Assembly: GCA_014885115.2 (NCBI GenBank)
Contig: WKLE02002248.1
Coordinates: 649 to 14,576 of the forward strand
Origin: Asterionellopsis glacialis
Taxonomy: Eukaryota; Bacillariophyta; Plagiogrammaphyceae; Rhaphoneidales; Asterionellopsidaceae
DNA: 13,928 nucleotides
Reading direction: 5' to 3'
The notes under the pieces were generated by a model. That model was not told where the DNA came from, did no database searches, and saw nothing but the letters and a program-made list of their open reading frames with translations. Below, piece after piece: positions 1-9,800 of the stretch (positions are counted from its first letter, which is position 1; every line of letters begins with the position of its first letter). A program made the position numbers and the translations under genes.

Positions 1-154
1 GGTACACCAATATTATAAAAGATGTACAGGAAGGTAGTGCTCTAGTAAAGTACAGTGTACGGTACGTATTATTGTATTTTGTGTCGGGTCTAGGAGTGGG
101 GAAAGATGATACTTCAAAATAATTCGTCCAGTTACTGTACTGTGTACACTGTAC
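1..154. promoter_or_regulatory. GTAC-rich cluster far upstream of the ankyrin gene
   Basis: The tetranucleotide GTAC starts at 2, 24, 50, 57, 62, 137, 144 and 151, eight times in 154 bases, where roughly one per 300 bases would be expected in DNA this AT-rich. Several occurrences sit inside TACTGTAC or TGTACA palindromes. Smaller groups occur at 420-498 and 13834-13928, both upstream of genes. The enrichment is visible directly. A role as a binding site is only inferred, and simple repeat decay is an alternative. Confidence 0.3.
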
Positions 155-734
155 ATATCTTTCCAAGCCAAAAAATCGATCCGTTAGGAATCTAATCTAT
201 ACTATTCACTTTTATAGAAAAGACATTTTGGGATATCGCAAATAAGGTCTCGACTCGAAAATTGATCCGTTGACAAGGATCGATATACCCACGTCATTGG
301 ACGAATTCTTTCATTAGTGTATTCATGTATAAAGATGCATATAAAAGAAATTTCGAAACCACGAAATATTTCATTGGTGTCATTTTGCATAGTCTTCTAT
401 TCAAGAGAGTGTCTGGACTGTACGGGGTACTGTAGAATGGACTGTACTATTGACAGATGCCAATATTTTCTTGTTGCGTTGAGAGTTCTGCAGTGTACTT
501 CTGTCACCACATGTAGGAGTTTTTCACGTAGTTTGAGTTTTCCGTGATATAAGTGTTGTTACCATTGGTGCGCCGCCCAACCCATTCCTCACACAACACG
601 ACAAGAGGAAAACAAACAAAGAAATCAAGTCGACATTACATTGACGACAAACAAGGAGATCTCTTGCTTGATAAAGTGTTTAAAAAAAACCAAAACAACA
701 CTTGTAAATCTCTAACAAAAACATCATCATTATC
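155..734. other. Upstream region of the ankyrin gene, no gene seen
   Basis: I see no convincing coding region here. Short open stretches on both strands have no recognisable family features. Four more GTAC sites lie at 420, 427, 444 and 495. The last 150 bases before the start codon are A/C-rich, as in a 5' leader, and the ATG at 735 is preceded by TATC. Confidence 0.5.
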
Positions 735-2429
735 ATGTCGGAACAAGAAGCACAATCATCATCATCATCACCACCAAAAGACTTGACACTTGCACAAGCG
801 GAAGCCGCGGCAGCCAAAGCTATTGCAGCTATGCGAATTGGATTAACTAAATCATCACCACCAAAGGATGGTAATGCTAGTACTATTCATACTAGTACTA
901 GTAGCAGTGGTACAATTAGTCACAATCCAAGTATGAGTAGTAGTTACAGTAGTAGTCGAGTTGCTGTATTGGAATGTGATTATGATGTCAATCCAACGTA
1001 CTTGTATCAAGCCGTAGAAGCACGTCAATGGAATGTGGCCATGAAATATTTAACGCAAAATGACGATGATGACGATGACGATGATGATGCGAATGACGAA
1101 AATAATAATAATGAAAGTAACAAAAAGTCAACAACATCATCACCACAACAAGAAGCAGCAACATGGGTCACACGTAAGGAACCCAATGGTAAATTACGAT
1201 GGAGATTATTACCCATCCATGCTGCAGTTATTTTCAAGGCGCCCATTGGTTTCTTAGAAGTCTTGTTATCCGAATATCCACAAGCGGCGCAATGTAAGGA
1301 TGATCAAGGAATGTTACCATTGCATTTGGCATTCCGTAATGCTGCTGAATGGGATATATTGGAAGAATTATTAACAGCCTATCCACAGGGTATTCATGTC
1401 AAGGATAGAAAGGGACGTATCCCTATCCAATGTGCAGCATCCCAAACGAAAAAACAAATTAGTGTTATTGAATTATATACACAAATTGTAGCAACATCAG
1501 AACGGAGTAAGGCTGTTCAAGAATCAAATGCCTTGTTGGATGCTAAAATGGATGCCTTGCAGGTATCACATGTACAAGCATTACAACAAACCAAGGAAGA
1601 TTATCAAGGACAGATAGAACGTATCAAGGCAGAATATGAAGAAAAAATTGAAATTTTAGAACAAACTAAAATTACCAAGGAAACCATTGTACAAGAATAC
1701 AAATCAACCTTGACACAACGAGAGGAAGAAATACAACAAAAAACACAAACAGAGCAAGCCTTGGCACAAAAGTTGGAACAGGCAACACATACGTTATCAA
1801 CCTTATTGGAGGCACAATCGGAATATCAAAAACAATCTAGAGAGACCATGTTGGTTAGGTATAATACAGAATTATTGGATATGGTAGAAAAATTATTGAC
1901 TCAACAAAAGGAATTAAAGACTAATTTGGATCAACAATCCTATGATATACAACAAAAGGAAGATGAATTTAAACAAGTATTGGACCATTATCAGAATCAA
2001 CGGAAGGTTGTCAATGAATCCTTGAATAAGGATCGTATCATGTGGCGTGGAACATTGCAAGATTCCAATAGACAAATGACAGATAAATTAACTCTCCTTC
2101 AAGAGAAATTATCTACATTAACAGAAGAAATCAAAGGTGAATATGAACAATTCGAACAAGATTATTCGATGATTACAGCACCATCAGATATATCATCTGT
2201 TATTCTTGGAACCACTACTCCTGTTGGAACACCTACCAGAAAAAAGTCAACTACTCCCACGACAACCATGAAGGATGAAAAGAAGGAAGAACAACAAGAT
2301 GATGATGGTGATATTGTCATGGCAATGAAAGATGAAAAGAAAGAAGAAAACGATGAAGGTGTTATCAATGTTGATGTGGATGTGAATAGTGCTTCTGAAA
2401 ATGTTGAACTTGTACAAGCAGAAGCTTAA
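735..2429 (+). CDS. Ankyrin-repeat and coiled-coil protein (diatom type)
   Basis: An uninterrupted 564-residue frame with no intron. Residues 1-75 are Ser/Ala-rich and disordered. From about residue 83 (DYDVNPTYLYQAVE) begins a conserved-looking head, interrupted at 110-137 by a low-complexity insert with nine consecutive Asp and then Asn/Lys. Residues 156-235 hold about two to three ankyrin-like repeats, with LLPIHAA and LPLHLAF signatures each followed by an LL..YPQ helix pair. Residues about 250-480 are a long Gln/Glu/Lys-rich coiled coil. The tail (490-564) is acidic and contains MKDEKKEE twice. Ankyrin repeats bind proteins and the coiled coil suggests oligomerisation; the partner and pathway are unknown. 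There is no signal peptide or membrane segment, so it is probably cytosolic or nuclear. A decayed copy of part of its coiled coil lies at 10703-10985. I recognise the type as common in diatoms but cannot assign a function. Confidence 0.9.
   Translation: MSEQEAQSSSSSPPKDLTLAQAEAAAAKAIAAMRIGLTKSSPPKDGNASTIHTSTSSSGTISHNPSMSSSYSSSRVAVLECDYDVNPTYLYQAVEARQWNVAMKYLTQNDDDDDDDDDANDENNNNESNKKSTTSSPQQEAATWVTRKEPNGKLRWRLLPIHAAVIFKAPIGFLEVLLSEYPQAAQCKDDQGMLPLHLAFRNAAEWDILEELLTAYPQGIHVKDRKGRIPIQCAASQTKKQISVIELYTQIVATSERSKAVQESNALLDAKMDALQVSHVQALQQTKEDYQGQIERIKAEYEEKIEILEQTKITKETIVQEYKSTLTQREEEIQQKTQTEQALAQKLEQATHTLSTLLEAQSEYQKQSRETMLVRYNTELLDMVEKLLTQQKELKTNLDQQSYDIQQKEDEFKQVLDHYQNQRKVVNESLNKDRIMWRGTLQDSNRQMTDKLTLLQEKLSTLTEEIKGEYEQFEQDYSMITAPSDISSVILGTTTPVGTPTRKKSTTPTTTMKDEKKEEQQDDDGDIVMAMKDEKKEENDEGVINVDVDVNSASENVELVQAEA
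1062..1088 (+). repeat. GAY trinucleotide run encoding nine Asp
   Basis: Nine consecutive GAC/GAT codons inside the ankyrin gene, followed by Asn codons. The run lies between the head motif and the first ankyrin-like repeat, probably in a surface loop. It is likely to vary in length between alleles (inference). Confidence 0.8.
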
Positions 2430-2813
2430 TTGAAAGGGATGATAGTGTCTTCTTGCCGTAATACAATGGCATGCACTTGACAAGAAAATGAACTTGAATG
2501 TTGTGAAAAGGATGTCATGGAAAAGCATGGCATGGGAATATTAGAGGACAAAAAAAAAAGATCAGAAGAAAAAAGAATGAATTGTGTTTGTGAATATATG
2601 TGTTTTGGATGTTTAGTGATGGAACGTATTTTTTTTCTTTCCGTTGAAGTCAGTAAGTGTGGGATATAGTATAGTTGATATAAATTCTCAAAAGATCACG
2701 GAAAAATATAAGACCCTATATAGATACCGTATCGCAACAAATGATGATAAAAAAGGAAAGTTTCAAAAAAAAGTAGGAGACACATCATGAGATACCTGTA
2801 ACTTTTTCATTCA

Positions 2814-2951
2814 TTAATCAAAATAGTAATCATGTTTCATTAAACAATAAAAGTGTGTCCGCTTGTTGTCATTCGGATCGAGAAGCCAAATCTTGTGATA
2901 GATATCTTTGCAAAGATCCCCCTCGCGACTCTTTCCATCCCAGACTTTTCC
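2814..2951 (-). pseudogene. Coding-like relic, unrecognised
   Basis: Read on the minus strand, 45 codons without a stop end in TAA at 2814-2816. The peptide has balanced, protein-like composition (begins GKVWDGKSREGD, contains KIWLLDPNDNKRTH) unlike random AT-rich DNA. There is no ATG. The open frame stops just upstream of a T6 run, where a one-base slip would join another open stretch. I do not recognise the family. It may be a remnant of an old gene or transposon, or chance. Confidence 0.2.
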
Positions 2952-2990
2952 AAAAAAGAAATATAATTATCGGCCAGTACTAATTAGAGA

Positions 2991-3062
2991 GAATACCTGG
3001 TAGGTCCTACCTGGAACCAGTAGTATGATACCGTACAAGGTATGGTACCTGGTACAGGTCCT
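2991..3062. repeat. Inverted-repeat patch rich in GGTACC-like words
   Basis: GGTAGG-T-CCTACC at 2999-3011 is a perfect six-base inverted repeat with a one-base spacer. It is followed by ATACC/GGTAT arms and repeated GGTACCTGGTAC-type words up to 3062. The patch could form short hairpins. No mobile-element ends or target duplication are evident. Confidence 0.4.
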
Positions 3063-3880
3063 GAAAATTGTCCTTCCGATAGGAGTAATAAGTAAAAAAA
3101 AAGTCGTAGCATGGGATCATTCATATACCCCGCCCGTAAAACTGTTCGGATGCAGATGACTTGTCATGGAAAGAAGGGTTCGGTTCTCGAACCTCTCGGA
3201 CATTATCTTCGACATTATCATGTTGACTCTATAAAGATGTCCATCTGATACTGCTGGACAGTTAGTCCCAATACATCATGTTCAATTTTTTCTCGAACTT
3301 TAACTTGCTGGAATATTCGTTTTAGGTAACCCATCGGAAAGGAAGCTACAGTACTTGAATGTCAGTATGCATGTTTTCGTTATGAAATCCTAGTCTACTA
3401 CTCGTGGGTACCGTTTCGGACATTCCATATAAATGTTGATGTGTACATAGAGTTCAGTACTACAAGTATGTTCATAATGTAGACTTTCATGTAGATAAAT
3501 CTGTTTGTATCCCTCTACTCTACGGCTTCTTTTTCTATTTTTTGTCGCACTCACAACCAAAATCATCTGGAAGTGCACAAATCTTTTTGGGATTATATCT
3601 TTCAAAGGTTTTTTTTTGGGTTGAGGGATTGTTACTGCCCAAAAACAAAGTTCCACAAAAAGAGCACCAAGGTAAGTTATACGCTCTAACCATCGCATCC
3701 ACAATCGACAATTTGTTTTTTGAATCCTACCCGTTGTTCCTGGACAAAAGTTTGGAACAAGTAGTTCAACTAAACATTATCATTACTGGTTTTCCTTGTT
3801 TTTTTGGATTTAACAGGGTTACTGTACTTACACAGAACACTTCGTAGATTCCCACTCTATTTAGCTGCATTTTCTTTACC

Positions 3881-6800
3881 ATGCCACAAGGTTTAAAATC
3901 AGAAAACAAAAATCACAAGAAAAATCCTCCTTCGTCTCAAGGTGTAACCTCTATCGTTGGTACAGCTAATAATAGTAGTACTAACACCGTCAGTGACAAC
4001 ATTGGTGATACTTGGAACACCAAAAAGAAGAACGAAAAGTTTATGCATCCCACCAAATCTTCGAGGAAGAATGAAATGAAAGATAAAGGAGTAGAAGAAA
4101 ATATCGGACAACATCTTGTTTCCGTTACCAAGAAAACACGGGATTCTGATTTTGTTACTAAAATGAAAGCAAAAGCTAGTAGAAACGCAGCAAGAAAAGC
4201 AGCAGCTGTTGAAACAAATAAGAAAATCTCAAGTGATTCTATTGGTATTCACCCGAAAGATGAACCTGAACTCATCCCCGAGACTACTATCAGTCCTCCT
4301 ATAGAAATGACGACTTCCGTGGACAGGAGATCTTCCTTGATCCATACAGAAAGCAAGTCACCGAAAAAATTGACTAGAACCGGGAGCGAAAAGAATTCTT
4401 CCGATAAACCATATGCGATCCAAAAACTTTTCTCGAGAAGGTCTTTCAAGGGTCACAAGGAGGAGGAGGATGGACCTGAAATGATTCCTGAGACTGTTAC
4501 CGCTTCTCCGAAAAAGAATTATCTAAAACCTACTGACGAAGCCATGGCAAAAGCTAAAGCAGCAGCAAGGTCCTACAATGATAAATACACAAAAAAAGTG
4601 AAAGCTGGTAACAAGACAGATAGGCATTATCTAGGAACGCAAACAGCCAAAATTGATCATACCGACTTTGTAAGTGCAAGTCTCAGATCCTCTACAAATG
4701 AATCATCTAATAAACATGGTCCCAAGCAATACAAATACCGTGAGAACCCTGGGGAAGATCTGAAGCCTCCCGCGGTATCATTTCCTATGAGGCATACAAC
4801 CAAAAATATAGCTTTGAATAAAGAGCAACTTAGTTTTGAGGAGGAAAAGGTTGAAATAGAACACGAAAGAATATCGGCACCTAGATCTACACCGCCCCCT
4901 TTACCAACCAGGAATATTTATGATGAAAAAAAGCACATTGCGGAAAGAAGTAGAGGATTGCATGAAACGCATTTAAATAGGAGAAATGCGGACTTTAGGG
5001 AGGAAGCACAAATTAATGAAGATGATACCATACGAAATGAAGATGAATGCTCGGATCGTTGTTTAAACGTAGACGAAGATAGTGACATTGATATGCATCC
5101 TGGTGCTGTGGCTGTGGGGAGAATTAAAGATGCCCCCACAACAGCTTGGCAGTCTACATTCAATATTCTGGCTAATACCATAGGAAATCAAGATCATACT
5201 AGAAAAATTCCTGAAGACAATAATATACGGGATACATCAGAACATCTCATAAAGGCTGTAGTGGTGGATGATACAGCCATACCTCAAGCTGAGGCTGTTT
5301 CAGAAGAAACACTGAACCGTAAAAGGCGCAGATGTACCTTGTTTTGCTGTTTTGCGCTGGTAGCAATTATCACATCCATTGTTTTGGCAAATGTGCTTAC
5401 GAGGTCTGGTTCTATTAAATCTACTCATACCACTTATCCGTCACCATCACCATCATCCCATCCATCAAGTGCACCATCCATGGCACCATCCATGGCACCA
5501 TCATCAAATCCTACTTCTAATATCAGACAACTTTTGGACAATTTATCACCTACCCCAGTTGAAGCATTTGACGATCCGGACACACCACAAGCCAAAGCTT
5601 TGATTTGGATTGAAACTGACTACGCAAATACAAACATTGATCCCTATGACGACGAACGAAAGGTGAGACGGTTCGTATTGGCAACCCTGTATTATAGCAC
5701 AGGTGGAGATCAATGGATCAATGCGAATGGATGGTTAAATGAGGATGACGAATGCGAATGGTCATTTGTGTGTCAAGGTGAAAGAAGTTTTAAGAATGCT
5801 TTATCAATCAAGTCCAATCGTTTGGCAGGCCCCCTTCCATCAGAAATGCATCTTTTGACGGCGTTGACTACATTAGATCTTTCTGACAATGTTATTAACG
5901 GTCCCCTTCCATCTGCAGTTGGTTTAATGAGTGACTTCAGAAATTCTGCATCTCAATAGCAACAGTTTAACAGGAAGACTGCCTACAGAACTTGGTCTTC
6001 TTAGTGCTAGTCTCAGAGAAATATCCTTATGGTCAAACAACATTGCAGGTACTGTTTCTTCGTACATTGGATTGTTGACAAATCTTGAATCGTTCGAATT
6101 CAATGATAACGTCTTAAGCGGCACCATCCCTAGTTTTATCGGTGTACCTTCACAACTTGCATACTTAGATTTGGGAGGGAATACTCTGAGTGGATCGATT
6201 CCGTCCGAGATATTATCACTGGATCACTTGGAAGCGCTGCACTTAAAGGACAATCTTTTCACAGGCGGTCTCCCATTCTCCAAATCAGGCAATGCAGCTT
6301 ATTTGTCGGATATCAAAGAAGTTGATTTGGGATCAAATTTTATTACAGGTTCAATATCTTCCAATATTGGAATGATGGACAGCGTGCAAGATTTAGCTTT
6401 AAATAATAACCGACTTACTGGGACAATTCCAACTGAGATGGGCCGGTTGTCCCATATACGTGAGTGTTACAAAATTTAAGTTCTTCTTGCAGAATCGACA
6501 ACTCTTATTTTTCATTTGGCAAAGAAAATATCATGACTAAAGTTTCTTTTGTTTTTATAACTTTCAACTTGGCAAACAGTGACGTTAGATCTTTCGTATA
6601 ATGATCTAAATGGCACCATCCCCTCAGAAATTTTGTCATTAAATCGAATCGGTAGGTTGCAGGGATTATTTTGGATATTTGGTATATTTTGTTCAATATA
6701 ATAGACAGGAATTCATTGCTAACTTGATCAGATTTCTCTTTTTCTTCGGTATGGAAGAAACTCTCGACTTGGCAGAAAACAGTATTACTGGATCCATTCC

Positions 6801-9800
6801 AGAGGATCTTACAACGTTTTCTAACTTGCGTGAGTGTTAGGTTGATTTGGTCCTGTCTGCATGGATTTTTAGTCTCGTCTCAAGTTGATTATCTTGTTGT
6901 TAACTTTCAATTCTTTCGATAGGTACATTGAATCTGTGCATGAATCACATTCGTGGTTCAATCCCAAGCAGCGCACGTTCAATGATAAACATAGGTAAGT
7001 TTCAAAGCCCTCCCCCTCATTCTTTTGTTCAAGGCAAAATCTAACTTACAAGTAATGACTTTCAATACTGCATGACATTAGTCACGCTGAATCTAGTTCG
7101 TAACCATCTTACTGGGACAATCCCTGAATATATGAATTTCTATTCCAACTTGGGTGAGCTTACATCTATTGTATTGAAACATGTCACGAAGATCTCCCTA
7201 TTTTGACCTTTCTCAAAGTTTTTCTTACTATAATTATAATCTTTTTTCACTTAGGTGAGTTGCTTTGTTTTTGAAAGAGAAAGTGTGCAAACGCCTCCTT
7301 ATCAAACTTTCAACCAATGTTAACGCTTTTTTTTCCTTTTTATATTATCTTTAATGTCCCAGTAACATTGGATCTTTATCGCAATAAGTTCAGTGGCATA
7401 ATACCAGAAAGTATTGGATCGCTGGTACATTTAGGTAAGGTTGCAACAAAAGTTTGCTGTGGTATGCTTTCATTGAGTGGACCAGTTTGGTGTACTAGGA
7501 ACTACCTCCTTTTTGATACAATCACACCCTCCACTGAAAAGCAATAATTCTGGTCTATCTATCTATCTGACTCCTTTACCCTTTACAGAAATATTGAATC
7601 TAGGCTATAATCGTCTAAGGGGCTCTATACCTACTAGTATCGGGAATATGGACCAGCTAGGTACGTTTATTCTTTTCGCGTTCTATCTTTACTGAGGTTT
7701 GCTTGCGAATGATTCTCAATATACCCGTATTCCTAACAACTAAGCTCCAAACATGTGATCTACTAGAAATACTTTATCTTGACTCCAACAGTCTAAGTGG
7801 TGAGATTCCAACAACTATCGGGTCTTTGGTGAACTTGGGTAAGTTTTAATTGTTGCATGAGATTATACTAATAGATTATACCGGTAAAATTGTATCTCAA
7901 ACTTTTGACTTATATTGTTCCCTTAATGCAATGTTGATTGGTATCAAAACCATTTATACATTAGAATCACTGAATATTCGTACAAATAATTTTAGTGGTA
8001 GGATTCCAGAGTCTATCGGGGGTTTGGTGAACTTAGGTAAATTCTAATTGCAGCAACACTACGTGTGGGAATCAATATAGTGTTTTCACATTTCTGGTAT
8101 CATCGTTTTTCCTAAATACAATGATGACTTGTTTTTAAAAACTTATGGACTAGAAAAATTGGATATGTATGACAATAGCCTAAGTGGTGGGATTCCAGAT
8201 TCTTTTGAGTCTTTGGTGAACTTGGGTAAGGTCTAATTGTTGCGTTCTACTATGTTTGTCCACGTTAATGCCAAGATCTGTTTCTTACACTTTGATTATA
8301 AATGTAACAATAAAAATCGGTGGAATACATGGGATGTTCTAGAACGGCTTATTCTTTCTAACAATAACCTAAACGGAACAATTCCAGATTCTATCGGGTC
8401 TTTGGTGAACTTAGGTACGTTCTAAATGTTGAATGAGATTATGCTTGTAGACAATATATGAATCATTGTTCCTTACTCTTTTGATTGTATGGTGTATTAT
8501 AAATATCCACTAGAACAACTATATCTTGAAGACAATAGTCTAAACGGAACAATTCCAGCGTCTATTGGGTCCTTGGTAAACTTGAGTAAGTTTTCAGGAC
8601 ACCAAAATTGAAGTCATAATAAGTCTGCCAACTTCATTCACAATGGTTTCTTCTTCTTTTAATAAAACCTCTATTGCATATTAGGAGACCTGGAGCTAGA
8701 GAGAAATTCACTGACTGGAAAGCTTCCGTCTGAAATTGGAGAGATAAAAAGTCTTGGTACGAATAATATTCATTGATGGTACCAATTTTGAAAACATCCC
8801 ACTAACGTTTTTATTATTTTTGTCGGTTAATTTGCTGATCGTCTCACTCAAACTTTAGTATTGTTGGATATTGACGAAAATGATCTAACTGGAAACGTTC
8901 CGAATGAGGTTTGCGAGTTGCGACAAAAATATGATCTTTTCCTTTATTTGGATTGCGATGAAATCTCTTGTGATTGTTGCTTTGATTTGTGTTTACATGC
9001 ATTCAGAATACCAAATTCAACAACACCATTAAATTGTTCAGGTGGAACTTCATTACTTCAAGTTGCAGTTGGAACAGATCGAAATCCTCAAGGCGTCGAA
9101 TGGGATGTCATTGACGAATCATCAAACGAAATTGTTCAAGGCGGTCCATTGAGTGAGGATGATAAACACAGAACAATCATGGAAGAGGTATGCATTCCAA
9201 ATAATGAATGTTTAGTATTTACAGTGCGTGGTTGGAATGAAGAAGGAGTATCATGGCGTAGTAATGTGGGAGACCGTTTCATGATGCATTTGAATGGAAG
9301 TGAAATTTCGAATGGAAGATTTCAAGATTTTCGAAATGATGGATTCGGTTTTAGCAGCATCGGCGGGACTTTTTGTGAGGTGGCGACGGACAGAAAACAG
9401 GCATGCTCTTTTACCCATTCTACTTGCCATAGTACAGGATTGGAATGTTCATTGGACAATTTTGGAAATGTCAGTGGTTTTTGTAGAGCAATAACATTAT
9501 CCCCAAGTTCCTTACCATACGTAATGGCACAAATGCCATCAACATCGACACCGCCCTCCCAAACACCATCAACATCGCAAGCACTATCGATATCTCAAGT
9601 GCCATCAGCATTTCCATCCTCTAATCCAACATACGCACCATGTGAATCTGGTTATTCTACATTTTTACTTGAGCTAACAACAGATAAGTATCCAAAAGAA
9701 ACATCATGGGAACTTGTGGATGATACATCTGGTGCTGTGATAAAACAGGGTGGTGATTACACTGGGAGTTACACACTCTATGAAAGTCAAACATGTATTC

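Larger units (their letters stand above)
2430..3880. other. Intergenic region between ankyrin and LRR genes
   Basis: It contains the 3' flank of the ankyrin gene, with one AATAAA at 2846-2851 that is far from the stop (about 417 nt) and so only a weak poly(A) candidate. It also holds a coding-like minus-strand relic (2814-2951), an inverted-repeat patch (2991-3062), an HSE-like palindrome (3182-3193) and the presumed 5' leader of the LRR gene. Open stretches on both strands around 3390-3850 lack family features and overlap each other; I do not call them genes. Confidence 0.5.
6580..8756 (+). repeat. Array of twelve 72-nt LRR exons
   Basis: Exons 2-13 are each exactly 72 nt and each splits codons after the first base at both ends (phase 1-1). 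Each therefore encodes one complete 24-residue LRR in circular permutation. Introns are 120, 106, 93, 87, 209, 154, 106, 126, 117, 117, 99, 99 and 102 nt (introns 1-13). Any exon can be skipped, lost or duplicated without changing the frame. Confidence 0.9.

Noticed and set aside
553..786. Open frame ending in a run of His codons just upstream of and overlapping the ankyrin start
   Set aside because: It is a frame shadow of the CAT/ATC-rich leader and of the Ser-coding repeat at the ankyrin N-terminus. It has no protein-like features.
2850..3250. Possible tRNA or other structured RNA gene in the intergenic region
   Set aside because: Short inverted repeats are present, but no cloverleaf with T-loop GGTTCRA and matched acceptor stem could be built by eye.
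3390..3847. Two opposing open frames of about 100 codons before the LRR gene
   Set aside because: They overlap on opposite strands, lack a recognisable domain and are rich in Phe/Leu from T-runs. More likely 5' leader or intergenic DNA.
5911..5938. A tiny intron (GTT...CAG, about 23 nt) to explain the frame change in exon 1
   Set aside because: It is far shorter than every other intron in the gene (87 nt or more) and would remove LRR residues that fit the consensus. A one-base frameshift is simpler.
6505..6696. Minus-strand open frame across intron 1 and exon 2 of the LRR gene
   Set aside because: It lies antisense to a well-supported LRR exon and its flanking introns. No independent coding evidence.
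6580..8756. Regularly spaced similar short repeats, superficially like a CRISPR array
   Set aside because: The repeats are 72-nt coding exons with LRR consensus and splice sites, separated by introns of varied length, in a eukaryotic gene.
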